Source of the DNA: Asparagopsis taxiformis
Lineage: Eukaryota; Rhodophyta; Florideophyceae; Bonnemaisoniales; Bonnemaisoniaceae
Reading direction: 5' to 3'
Length of the DNA: 64,000 nt
Assembly: GCA_030407315.1 (NCBI GenBank)
Contig: JALQPE010002108.1
Location: 1 to 64,000, forward strand
Part shown: piece after piece, positions 55,251 through 64,000 of the stretch
How the letters are laid out: the number at the start of each line of letters is the position of its first letter
Position numbering within the stretch: position 1 is the stretch's first letter
The notes under the pieces: model-generated
What the model saw: only the letters and a program-made list of their open reading frames with translations
Databases searched by the model: none
Told to the model about the DNA's origin: nothing
Program-made: the position numbers and the translations under genes

Positions 55251-55740
55251 ACCGCCTGGCGGTCCTCTCAACCAGAGCCGTGTCGCTTCCCTATTGGGTG
55301 CCCACTTAAGGGATGTGCCAATCACAAGGCACCAGCCAACTGGGCGTGTTTCCTGTAATTGAGACAAGCGCAAGGCTGTAAACACCCTATTCGGGCCTAT
55401 CGGCCCCGGCCAAGACCCCACAAGGGACAAATTTCTAACTTAAGCTAACTAGCTGTACATTACAATGTAAACCTAACTAGCAATAACCTCGCGGGTAGGC
55501 GAGTGCCGTTAACTGGGCTCTGGTTGGTCAATAACTGGATATTTATTCCTAACCATTAACCCTAGCTTACAGTAGACTTAGTATAAATATGCCACTGGAA
55601 TAGCCAGTAGACACGGTTTCTAGAGTAACGTAAACTCAAGTGGAATTACGACCCACTGGAACAGTGTTCGCATACTTATTGTTCAACCCCTCCCCGGGAA
55701 AACCTTAGGGTTAGCCAACAGCTCGACGGGTTACGTCACT
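55245..55740 (+). other. Possible solo or truncated LTR
   Basis: It starts TGTCATACCGCCTGGCGGTC, a start common for gypsy LTRs, and has a TATA box (AGTATAAATATGCC at 55580) about two thirds along. It interrupts the ParB fragment. I found no matching second copy, clear CA end or target duplication. Confidence 0.3.
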
Positions 55741-56200
55741 TTGCTCCATTAATACGCACCTCGCGTGAGCGCTATAATCGCATAACCCCCTCCGGGTAGC
55801 GATACCTTCTCTCATACGAGATTCGTCTGTGTTCTCGGAAATGGACGCGGACGTCCACAACCTCTAGTACACCTAGTATTACTAGGCGGACGTCCATGTT
55901 CTCCAGTATTTTTGGATGTCCGCCTAGAACTGGACGTCCATGCGGTCTAGTACGTCTAGTATTACTAGGGCGACATTCATTGTTTCTAGTACCACGGATG
56001 TCCCCCTCGGGATGGACTTCCGCCATGTCTATGTCCACCTAGGACGGGCGCCGGTTCAGAAATTCAAAAATTTCGACCCCAGAAATTTCTGCCGCCGTGC
56101 TCGACATGGATGTCCGCATCCATCACGGCGACCACTCTATTTTTCCTTGTCGGTCGACTCCAATTTTGTCTTTAATTTTTTCATCCTCTCGCTCACACCC
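55741..56200. other. No gene; CTAGTATTACTAG and GGACGTCC motifs
   Basis: Reiterated short palindromes (CTAGTATTACTAG at about 55877 and 55957; GGACGTCCA several times) without coding potential. Confidence 0.55.
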
Positions 56201-57160
56201 CCTTCCAGTTGGTGCTCACCTCCCCCGTACTGTACCTCAAACACCCCCAATACCACTCTAACACGCATTTTCAGCTACCTATCCCCGCTTCCACGGTGCA
56301 CACCTCCATTCCATACCTACTTTTCTGCTCTACCGTACAGATTTCGTATAACCAGTCCTCATACTACCTCAGAATAGGGCAAAACACCCCCTATATCCTC
56401 GACCATGCTCTCCCCCATCACCTTTCCAACGTATTGTTCTTCAATACCCTCTCTCCTCTACCCTCAACCCCTCTCCTTCGCCCTCTACACAAACTTCCCC
56501 TGCAGCTTACTCTTCCAAAACCTCTCACTCCCCATCCCGTACCCGACCTGCTCCACCCCTCCCTCCCTCAGCTGCTCCATGCCCCCACGCCATCCGCATC
56601 TTCGATACCGTATACACCACCACCACCGGCCCACGCTCCCGCACTGCGGGGTGGCTCCCCCGCCGTATCCCCAGAAACCTCCCCGCTCTGAAACACATAT
56701 CAACCCCCCACTTCGCACCCTTCCTCCCACTCCCCTCCCTCCCCAAATACAATAACCCCCTTCTTCTCCATCACATCCCCACTCACCACAGCCAGAACAG
56801 ACGCCACCCCCTCCCCTTCTTTCTCCTCACTTTCCTAAAAACCCCTCCTCTCGGCGCCTTCAACCGCACCCTCCTACGGTCCCACCTAAACACCTCCTCC
56901 GCCCTCACTACCCCAACACCCCGCAGCGTCTCCCCAATCCCCATAATATGCTTGTCGGCACTCCTCTCCGAATCACAATCCATTCTAAACCCGCACTCCG
57001 TACATTTCCACCTCCCCCTGTACCATCCCAAGATTCCATCCCCCCACAGAACACATCCTCATACCACAGAAGAATTTTCTTCCTCTCATACCTCATCCTT
57101 AAAACCTCCATCAGCTCCATGTAAATTTCGATGAAAATATTTTCTCTACTATGCAATCTC
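56200..57160 (-). other. C-rich strand; weak minus-strand coding candidate
   Basis: The plus strand is C/T-rich and opens proline/leucine-rich shadow frames. On the minus strand, 57162-56783 reads LRMRYERKKILLWYEDVFCG, then after a shift GRWKCTECGFRMDCDSERSA then DKHIMGIGE, which has a CxxC...H arrangement. It could be a decayed zinc-binding protein; support is weak. Confidence 0.25.
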
Positions 57161-57439
57161 AAACATGTATGAGCCTATGCCTTTCCGCTTTGTCAACCCT
57201 GAATATTGGTACTCATGTATTCATAAAATAGGGCCACCCACATCCCTATCCCGTTCTGCAAGCTTTACAAACCACTAGACGCATACTCCACAACTATACA
57301 ACAAACACTACTCGCTATTTCAGACGACGCGGTACACAAGTAGCGTAGTGTCAACCTTCCGTGACGCCTTCCCTGATGCGTACAAGTGGGAAACACGTCT
57401 AGACGTATATCACAAGTGAGCGCGGGAATTTTCGGCACA

Positions 57440-59400
57440 GGAGATGCTGGGCCACAAAATTGATTTTTCGGAAATTTTAGAATTTCTGGGCTGGCCAGCA
57501 ATGCAATCGAGCTGGACATCCACCGGACGTCCATTTCAGGTTGGTCGCGAGAGGGTGGGGCGGGACCATGATGAAACAAGGACCAAGACCTTTCCCTGAC
57601 GTGTTGAGCCTGAAATCGACCCTTCGTGAGACGCGATTTTGGCTTACAGTTGGTGCTAATAGAAGCCAGTGATAGCCCCGATCGGGGCGGCAGCCGGCTC
57701 CGGCTTACAGTTGGTGCTTACAGACGCCAGTGATGCCCCCGATCGGGGCCGGCGGTCGGTTCCTGGGGCCGTTGTGGCCAAATTAGACACCCTGATTTGA
57801 ATTAAAATTTGGGCTATTCTCAAAAACATGCACATGTGAACATGTTTTTGAGATGGGGGTGTGCCGTACGGCACAATCGACCGCCCAAATCGTTGATTTT
57901 TGCAAGATTTTTTGTGCCCGAAATTTTAGAATTTCTGGGCTGGCCAGCAGTGCATCTGAGCTGGACATCCACCGGACGTCCATTTCAGGTTGGTCGTGTG
58001 CTGCCTACATCCACGCATTGCAGAAACTAAGCCAGCGGGTTCACTACTAATACAAAGTACACGGAATATGAGTAACGTGATAGGTGAGTAGTGTTTGTGT
58101 TGAGGGAGTAAGGCGGGACCATTATGAAACACGGAAGAAGATTTCTCCCTAGCATAACTTAGGCTTGAAGCCTGGAATCGACCCATCTTTCGGCGCCATT
58201 TAGCCTCACAGTTAGTGCTTACAGAAGCCAGTGATGACCCCGCTCGGGGCGGCGGTCGGTTCCTGGGGCCGTTGTGGCCAAATTAGACACCCTGATTTGA
58301 ATTAAAATTTGGGCTATTCTCAAAAACATGCACATGTGAACATGTTTTTGAGATGGGGGTGTGCCGTACGGCACAATCGACCGCCCAAATCGATGTTTTT
58401 TGCAATATTTTTTTGTGCCCGAAATTTTAGAATTTCTGGGCTGGCCAGCAATGCAATCGAGCTGGACATCCACCGGACGTCATTTCAGGTTGGTCGTGAG
58501 AGAGCGGGGCGGGACCATGATGGAACAAGGACCAAGACCTGTCCCTGGCGTATTGAGCCTGAAATTGACCCTTCGTCAGACGCCATTTAGCCTTACAGTT
58601 AGTGCTTACAGAAGCCAGTGATAGCCCCGATCGGGGCCGGTGGCCGGTGCCTGGGGCCGTTGTGGCCAAATTAGACACCCTGATTTGAATTAAAATTTGG
58701 GCTATTCTCAAAAACATGCACATGTGAACATGTTTTTGAGATGGGGGTGTGCCGTACGGCACAATCGACCCGCCCAAATCGTTGATTTTTGCAAGATTTT
58801 TTGTGCCCGAAATTTTAGAATTTCTGGGCTGGCCAGCAGTGCATCTGAGATGGACATCCACCGGACGTCCATTTCAGGTTGGTCGTGTGCTGCCTACATC
58901 CACGCATTGCAGCAACTAAGCAGGCGAGTTCACTACTCATACAAAGTGCACGGAATACGAGTAACGTGATGGGTGAGTAGTGTTTGTCGTGGAGGAGTAA
59001 GGCAGGACCATGATGGAACAGGGGAAACGATGTCACCCTAGCATAACTTAGGCTTGAAGCCTGGAATCGACCCATCGTTAGGCGCCATTTAGCCTTACAG
59101 TTAGTGCTTACAGAAGCCAGTGATGACCCCGCTCGGGGCGGCGGTTCCGGTGCCTGGGGCCGTTGTGGCCAAATTAGACACCCTGATTTGAATTAAAATT
59201 TGGGCTATTCTCAAAAACATGCACATGTGAACATGTTTTTGAGATGGGGGTGTGCCGTACGGCACAATCGACCGCCCAAATCGATGTTTTTTGCAATTTT
59301 TTTTGTGCCCGAAATTGTAGAATTTCTGGGCTGGCCAGCAGTGCATCTGAGATGGACATCCACCGGACGTCCATTTCAGGTGATCGTGTATCGTGCACGT
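57440..59400. repeat. Satellite array with a conserved 34-nt hairpin
   Basis: Four and a half units. The marker TAAAATTTGGGCTATTCTC is followed by the hairpin CTCAAAAACATG-CACATGTGAA-CATGTTTTTGAG and then GGGGGTGTGCCGTACGGCAC (at about 57803, 58293, 58688, 59193), then TTCTGGGCTGGCCAGCA and CATCCACCGGACGTC. Spacers alternate between two types, giving a higher-order period of about 900 bp. The array ends about 250 bp from the ParB-dioxygenase stop. Confidence 0.92.
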
Positions 59401-59655
59401 CCAGCCATTACCAGAAGCAAGTTGGCGATGAAGCACGTATAAACCCAATTGTTCTGCTATTTCTAGCATAGACCATCGAGTCTAGAGATGTGAGGGAATC
59501 GTCCTGGAATCATGCTCCAACCCACTAGGGAATGGACAATCTAGTTTGAAAGCATGGAACGGAAGTGCATTATAGTAGGTTCATAGATTGAAAGTGATAA
59601 AGGAGATGATTATATTCTCGATAATTGTTTGCTAAAGTAGTTGTTGTTAAGATAT

Positions 59656-62600
59656 CTAGCCGTCGGAAAACTGTTCTTCCTCTTCGTCCTCACTATGATA
59701 GTGAACTAGATATCCAGGTTGTCCCGGCAGAAGAGGCACTACCGGGGCCCCACTCGGCGTGTGCATTACATCCTTGCGAGGTTCTGTCGTCTTCATCCGC
59801 ATCATTCCGAGCTGCCCTGTCTTCGGCCTACCATCTTTCTTGACCGGGATGGGAACAACTGTCTTGTGGCGAACATTGACAGGTGCCGGTTGACTTTGCC
59901 TTGCAGACCGGCGCGGAGCATTGGCGATGACTTCTTCTTCGAATCCCAACCGCCTGATGAAACCAAACGAAACATTGTCGGGAATCGGATACGACGCATT
60001 CCTGAAATACGTGTGATACCTCGTTGTCGTGTGTGACACAACTCTGTCGACATGCCCTGCCCCGGCATGTTGTACATGGCCGTGACCGATGAAGACTGAA
60101 CGTGGCGGAACGATTACCTTCTTCAGCTTCATCGTCTTGGCGTACATATCTAATTCCAGCGCTTTGGAAAAGACGTACTTGTGGGACCCTGGACACACCC
60201 AGATAGGGAATGGGTCATCTCCGTTGGCAATAACAAAGTAACCCGGAAGTTGATCTTTGCGGTCGCGAGGAGGAACAGGGAAATCATTGTGTGGGACCTG
60301 CCGAGGACACCCCTTTCCCGTTATCAAAAACCGTCCCCCAGATGCCGGCATGACAAGTTTTTCTCCCGGTAAACCGCACTCCTCCAGCCCTGTCAGCCGG
60401 ACAAGGATTCCCAACCACACATCCAGCAGGGCTCGCCGCGTCACAAACTTGAACCGGTCGATATGCGTCTCATCGTTCTCGGCATAGTCAACCAGGCAGT
60501 GGCGCGTAGACGTGAAGCGAGCCCTCCCCTCATTCCGGTTCTTCTCGTCTGTTTCATCGTCCCCCGTATTGACAATGGGACTCCACAGCTGCCGGTTCCC
60601 AGGGTCCTTGTGCACCTGCTCCCCCTCCCACGTTCCCAAAAAGTACCGAAACAATTCCTGGTTAGGAATTTCTTCCATGAGACCCAAGTCAAATGGGAAC
60701 TTGTCCGACGCATCTAGGTAGCTTACATCCGCGAAATTGTGCATCACCGTATACCCTCGCTCGTTGATTTCCGTTCGGCAATTGTGGAAGTACGCCATAC
60801 CAGTGCCGGCCTCATACGAATCCTTCCAGCTTGTAGACATTCGCGCAACCTGGGCGAAGTCCAGCCTCGAGGGTAGAAACGTCGATGTAGGCTCACACAT
60901 CGCCTTGGCAGCCATCTTCCACGCTGCGAAGAACATCGGATAGACGTGATCGATTTCGAATAGCACACGAGCCCGATGTTCTTCCGGAATATGCAGCCCC
61001 TCAAACACAGGGTCCATCGCCACTTGCTTCAAATACCTCACCTCTCTGCCCTCCTCATCGATTTCCACACTCTCCAATAACAACCTGAGCTCAATCGGGG
61101 GCAGACAGCCAACCCTCACCGATGCGATGACATCCGCGGGACGCTGCGCCAGATGATGCCCTTCGGCTCGGTCTTCGAAATCGTCAGGAAGAGACGGCAT
61201 ACGGTCGTCGAAGAGGAGGTCGTCTTCAGAAGGAGAGTCACGAACGATGTAACCGTCTTCATCGACTTCCACTCCTTCCGGAACAGTGAATGTAATTGTC
61301 ACTTCGCGGACCCCCTTGCTTTCGACTTGGCCCTCGTCTGCACCCTGTTTGTCTTCCTCGTCCGAAGCGGTATGGACAGATTCTTGGTTGGAGGGAGTCG
61401 CACCAGCACGTTGGTTATCTTGGGGGACAATCTCAACGGCAGAATCGGGGGAACGGGCGGAGTCTTCGTCAACCTCATCACCGGAAGCAGTGGCTTGTTG
61501 TTGATCGGTGGGTTTATCAACAACGGCCTGCTCTTCTTCCCCGGCGGATTGTTGTACCACAACCGGCTCTTCTTCCTCGAGGCGTGTGCTCCCCGTCGAG
61601 CGAAGTCGCTGTGAACGGCGGCGGATGCCATGCGAAGCAGGCTCATGTTCGACATTCCGCTGCTTCTTGTGAGTGAGTCTCACATTGGCAGCAGAAGGGC
61701 GGCGTTTGCGTCGAGCCTTAGTCTTCTTCTTCAATGTCGGATTGAAAAACTCTTTCAAGTTCGTTTCCAAATCCTGTAAACGCGTGGTTCTCCGTCGCAT
61801 TCGAACCTCACTGCTCCGGTCGTCCCCTCTATACATTGCAATGGCATTGGTGAGATGCCATTGCAACTCCTTCGGCTGCTTAACCGACCCAATTGCCATC
61901 TCTGTGCTCAGAAATGACTTGCGCATAATACTCTTTGGGCGCCCAAACGCAGCGTACAGAGAATTTGCTATTGCAGTCACGCGACGGACGTATGTATAAA
62001 AGTCGTTCACGTCAAAGCGTCCATCCGGACGTCCGCCATGAGCAGGGTTCAAGTACTCCGAAAGACCACGCAAGACGAAGACAAAGTTTTCTTCCAGCAA
62101 CTCGCGCACTATCTTGTGGTCCAGGTGCGTTATCCCAATCTCGTTGCGGCGCTCGGAATTGTTCAGCTCACGCAACACGTCGTCGAGAACAGGATGCTTC
62201 AGCGTTGCTATAGCCAAACGCGTCCACCGCCGAGCCGTGTTCGTCGAATTCATCATCCCCATGAACTGCGCCTCGAACAATGTTCGGATGACATCAGACT
62301 CACGCAAGTCGCCAGCGTTTTCCACGTTGTTTGCAACAGCAATCGTACGGATGAACTGCTGGATGGACGACAAGATTCGAACCAGGGAGCGCTCCGTCAG
62401 TTGCGTCCCAGTCGTATGGTTCGACTCTGCACTCTTGTGGATGATCTCATGAGGCTGGAGATCACTGTCGTCCTTGCGGCGAAGGTAGTACACATCCAGA
62501 GGCTGAGTAACCCAGCGCAAGCGGTTTGCCTCCTGTGGCAGCTTGGTTCTGTGCATACGGGTGAGGCGCGTGAAGTCATCCGCAATGCTATGCATAGCAT

Positions 62601-63588
62601 TGAGACGATGCAGTCCGTCGATCACGGTCACGTTCGCATTGGCATGGAATTTGCCATTCTGGAACAGACGCGTGTCGGCGGACAAATGCGTGTTCTGCGA
62701 CCTCAGCACCGTCACAGTGATACGCGAAGAGCTCACATACCCCACCGCCAACATATTGTTGCGCAGGTCCTCCACGTGGTCTTCTTTGACATCGCGAAGG
62801 GTCACGGCCGGTTCCACTAGCTGCCTCACCAACACAGTCGCTCCTTCTCCGACGTAATCCGACGTCACAAACTTGGGCACCATAATTTGCGTCCCCTGCT
62901 GCTCACGAATGCTTTCCGCCACCTCCGGTTCGTCGTCCACCTCGGTTACGTCCTGCGTAGTAGCTTCGGTGACGTTGGAGCGAGCAGGGTGCTTCGTGCC
63001 TCCACTGGAGGCTCTGGCAGAGCGAGCAGGGCGCTTCGTGCCTCCCGAAACCGGGACGGAGCGTGCTGGATGCTTCGTACCCCCCGAACCAGTGATTTCG
63101 CCTGCTGGACCGGTACTGGGCATCCGTCCCGAGCTGGCCTGGTTCGTCGCTGCGTTGAAGTTTGACGCTGCAGCAGGGGTACGAATGTCGCTAGAGCCAT
63201 CCTCCGCAGCGGGGCGCATCATCCGAGTATCCCAAGGGTAAAACGCCGCGGCGTATGCTCCACCCATCGTCTCCGGCGGTCCCTCGGCGCCATCAAACAT
63301 GTACGGGAACGGGAGGTCCTTGAACTTGTCCTTAGTCGCAATGTTGCGCACGACGATATAGTCGGCCTCGTCGGTTTCCGGCAGCTTGTGGTTGTGCAGC
63401 GTGCGCGGAAGGCCAACATCGCCACCAGCAGTGCTCACCGAAGCCGTCCCAATATGCACAGCCGCACCGTCCACGTCCGCAAACAAGTCGACATCGACGC
63501 CGCGCTTGAGTCCGCGCGACTCCGCTGACGCGCTCACTTGATCGCCGCAAACCGTTGAAAACAAACTGCTGAAATGCGTATCCGCCAT
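59656..63588 (-). CDS. ParB-like / 2OG-Fe(II) dioxygenase protein, intact
   Basis: Start ATG at 63588 (CAACCATGGCGG on the minus strand); the open frame extends further upstream but this is the first good ATG. 1310 residues, no stops. Residues 230-255 contain GGTKHPARS repeats. The ParB domain is at about 265-350 with VIDGLHRLNAMH. A helical middle region follows (about 380-560), then a basic segment (KKKTKARRKRRPS, a likely nuclear signal) and an acidic linker. The dioxygenase is at about 960-1230: GYTVMHNFAD, GRFLITGKGCPRQVPHNDF with iron ligands H1100 and D1102, VCPGSH, VIVPPRSVFIGHGHVQHAG with distal His1174, and RYHTYF for the 2OG-binding Arg. Same architecture as 10293-13909, without the zinc cluster. 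Substrate unknown; DNA binding through the ParB fold is inference. The same hairpin satellite lies on both sides. Confidence 0.85.
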   Translation of the reverse strand: MADTHFSSLFSTVCGDQVSASAESRGLKRGVDVDLFADVDGAAVHIGTASVSTAGGDVGLPRTLHNHKLPETDEADYIVVRNIATKDKFKDLPFPYMFDGAEGPPETMGGAYAAAFYPWDTRMMRPAAEDGSSDIRTPAAASNFNAATNQASSGRMPSTGPAGEITGSGGTKHPARSVPVSGGTKRPARSARASSGGTKHPARSNVTEATTQDVTEVDDEPEVAESIREQQGTQIMVPKFVTSDYVGEGATVLVRQLVEPAVTLRDVKEDHVEDLRNNMLAVGYVSSSRITVTVLRSQNTHLSADTRLFQNGKFHANANVTVIDGLHRLNAMHSIADDFTRLTRMHRTKLPQEANRLRWVTQPLDVYYLRRKDDSDLQPHEIIHKSAESNHTTGTQLTERSLVRILSSIQQFIRTIAVANNVENAGDLRESDVIRTLFEAQFMGMMNSTNTARRWTRLAIATLKHPVLDDVLRELNNSERRNEIGITHLDHKIVRELLEENFVFVLRGLSEYLNPAHGGRPDGRFDVNDFYTYVRRVTAIANSLYAAFGRPKSIMRKSFLSTEMAIGSVKQPKELQWHLTNAIAMYRGDDRSSEVRMRRRTTRLQDLETNLKEFFNPTLKKKTKARRKRRPSAANVRLTHKKQRNVEHEPASHGIRRRSQRLRSTGSTRLEEEEPVVVQQSAGEEEQAVVDKPTDQQQATASGDEVDEDSARSPDSAVEIVPQDNQRAGATPSNQESVHTASDEEDKQGADEGQVESKGVREVTITFTVPEGVEVDEDGYIVRDSPSEDDLLFDDRMPSLPDDFEDRAEGHHLAQRPADVIASVRVGCLPPIELRLLLESVEIDEEGREVRYLKQVAMDPVFEGLHIPEEHRARVLFEIDHVYPMFFAAWKMAAKAMCEPTSTFLPSRLDFAQVARMSTSWKDSYEAGTGMAYFHNCRTEINERGYTVMHNFADVSYLDASDKFPFDLGLMEEIPNQELFRYFLGTWEGEQVHKDPGNRQLWSPIVNTGDDETDEKNRNEGRARFTSTRHCLVDYAENDETHIDRFKFVTRRALLDVWLGILVRLTGLEECGLPGEKLVMPASGGRFLITGKGCPRQVPHNDFPVPPRDRKDQLPGYFVIANGDDPFPIWVCPGSHKYVFSKALELDMYAKTMKLKKVIVPPRSVFIGHGHVQHAGAGHVDRVVSHTTTRYHTYFRNASYPIPDNVSFGFIRRLGFEEEVIANAPRRSARQSQPAPVNVRHKTVVPIPVKKDGRPKTGQLGMMRMKTTEPRKDVMHTPSGAPVVPLLPGQPGYLVHYHSEDEEEEQFSDG

Positions 63589-63925
63589 GGTTGTTGAGTT
63601 GGAAAGGAAAAGAGATGGTTGACGTTGACGTATTCGAGTGATGTGGATGGTATGTTTCACGTTAAGTTGAAGAATGGTCGTGAACGCCAATCGCTGGAAA
63701 TAATAACACAATACAACCGAAATTTTGTTAGGTACACACCTATCGTGACCGCTGGAATGCAAGACAGGCAATCGAGATGTGAGTGTCCGTTCAGAACGGG
63801 CCCGAGTCGGGCTCTCGAAACCTGACGAGGTGGCGTGAAGCAGGCAGTGTCCTTGATGTGTAATGTGTTAAAATTACAGCTGTCAAGCTAGGCGGCTTTT
63901 GGGGCGGCTGCGAGCACCCCTTTAT
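63589..63925. other. Upstream region of the ParB-dioxygenase gene
   Basis: No gene seen. It presumably holds the promoter and 5' UTR (CAAC-rich leader on the minus strand). No clear TATA box. Confidence 0.4.
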
Positions 63926-64000
63926 CCGGGGAACACCCTGATTTGAGTTAAAATTTGGGCTATTCTCAAAAACATGCACATGTGAACATGTTTTTGAGAT
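63926..64000. repeat. Hairpin satellite unit at the window edge
   Basis: ACACCCTGATTTGAGTTAAA then ATTTGGGCTATT and the same CTCAAAAACATG hairpin as in the 57.4-59.4 kb array, same orientation. Cut by the window end. Confidence 0.9.

Noticed and set aside
56209..56755. Proline/leucine-rich plus-strand frames
   Set aside because: They follow from the C/T-rich base composition and have no domain or start context.
59656..63771. Earlier start at 63771 for the ParB-dioxygenase
   Set aside because: The extra 61 residues are the translated 5' flank, are not conserved in style, and the codon at 63588 has a good ATG context followed by an ordinary N-terminus.
28990..64000. CRISPR-like arrays in the satellites and minisatellites
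   Set aside because: Units are contiguous or have related spacers, no cas genes exist, and the genome is eukaryotic.

Overview
KIND OF DNA. This is eukaryotic nuclear DNA, very rich in repeats. It has GT-AG introns, a SET domain, matrin-type zinc fingers, a MOT1/BTAF1 helicase exon, LTR retrotransposons (a Ty1/copia element with both LTRs and a Ty3/gypsy chromovirus), a Plavaka/CACTA-type transposase and satellite arrays. Long reading frames with few introns, mixed with many decayed genes, would suit a compact-gene, repeat-rich genome such as a florideophyte red alga. A fungus or other protist is not excluded and the species is not identified. LAYOUT. (1) 0.27-3.6 kb: remnants of two unrecognised genes facing each other, family Y (+) and family X (-). 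(2) 3.9-19.8 kb: a block of three genes, each bracketed by near-perfect palindromes of about 120 bp that share the core TTACTGCAGTAAAAAG. They are a beta-class DNA methyltransferase fused to a SET domain (5.0-8.5), a ParB-like/zinc/2OG-Fe(II) dioxygenase protein (10.3-13.9) and a Plavaka-like transposase (15.4-19.4). (3) 19.8-28.1 kb: an unassigned repeat region, then a 5'-truncated chromovirus pol in ACG-rich DNA. (4) 28.1-42.7 kb: a graveyard of minisatellites, hairpin repeats and satellites. It holds pseudogenes of the ParB-dioxygenase family, argJ and a TIR domain, and many spacer-less palindromes. (5) 42.7-44.2 kb: a TIR element made of GACAGT palindromes around a GC-rich coding fragment. 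(6) 44.7-54.3 kb: a second X/Y convergent pair; X is split by a young copia element (488-bp LTRs, target duplication GAAGC) that carries host-like sequences. (7) 54.8-64.0 kb: a ParB-domain fragment, low-complexity DNA, a hairpin-containing satellite and a long intact ParB-dioxygenase gene (minus strand) with the same satellite on both sides. HOW THE GENES MAY WORK TOGETHER. The recurring protein theme is ParB-like DNA-binding folds joined to enzymes that could modify DNA, chromatin or another substrate (N6A/N4C methyltransferase, SET, 2OG-Fe(II) oxygenase), next to a CACTA-clade transposase. This recalls fungal transposons that carry TET/JBP dioxygenases, but the domain fusions and the palindrome bracketing look distinct. 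Inference: these are cargo or accessory genes of a mobile-element family that marks or targets DNA. The four ParB-dioxygenase homologues (two near full length, two decayed) and the two X/Y pairs show that these families have multiplied in this genome. Several long genes differ from an open frame by single-base indels, so either young decay or assembly error must be considered.
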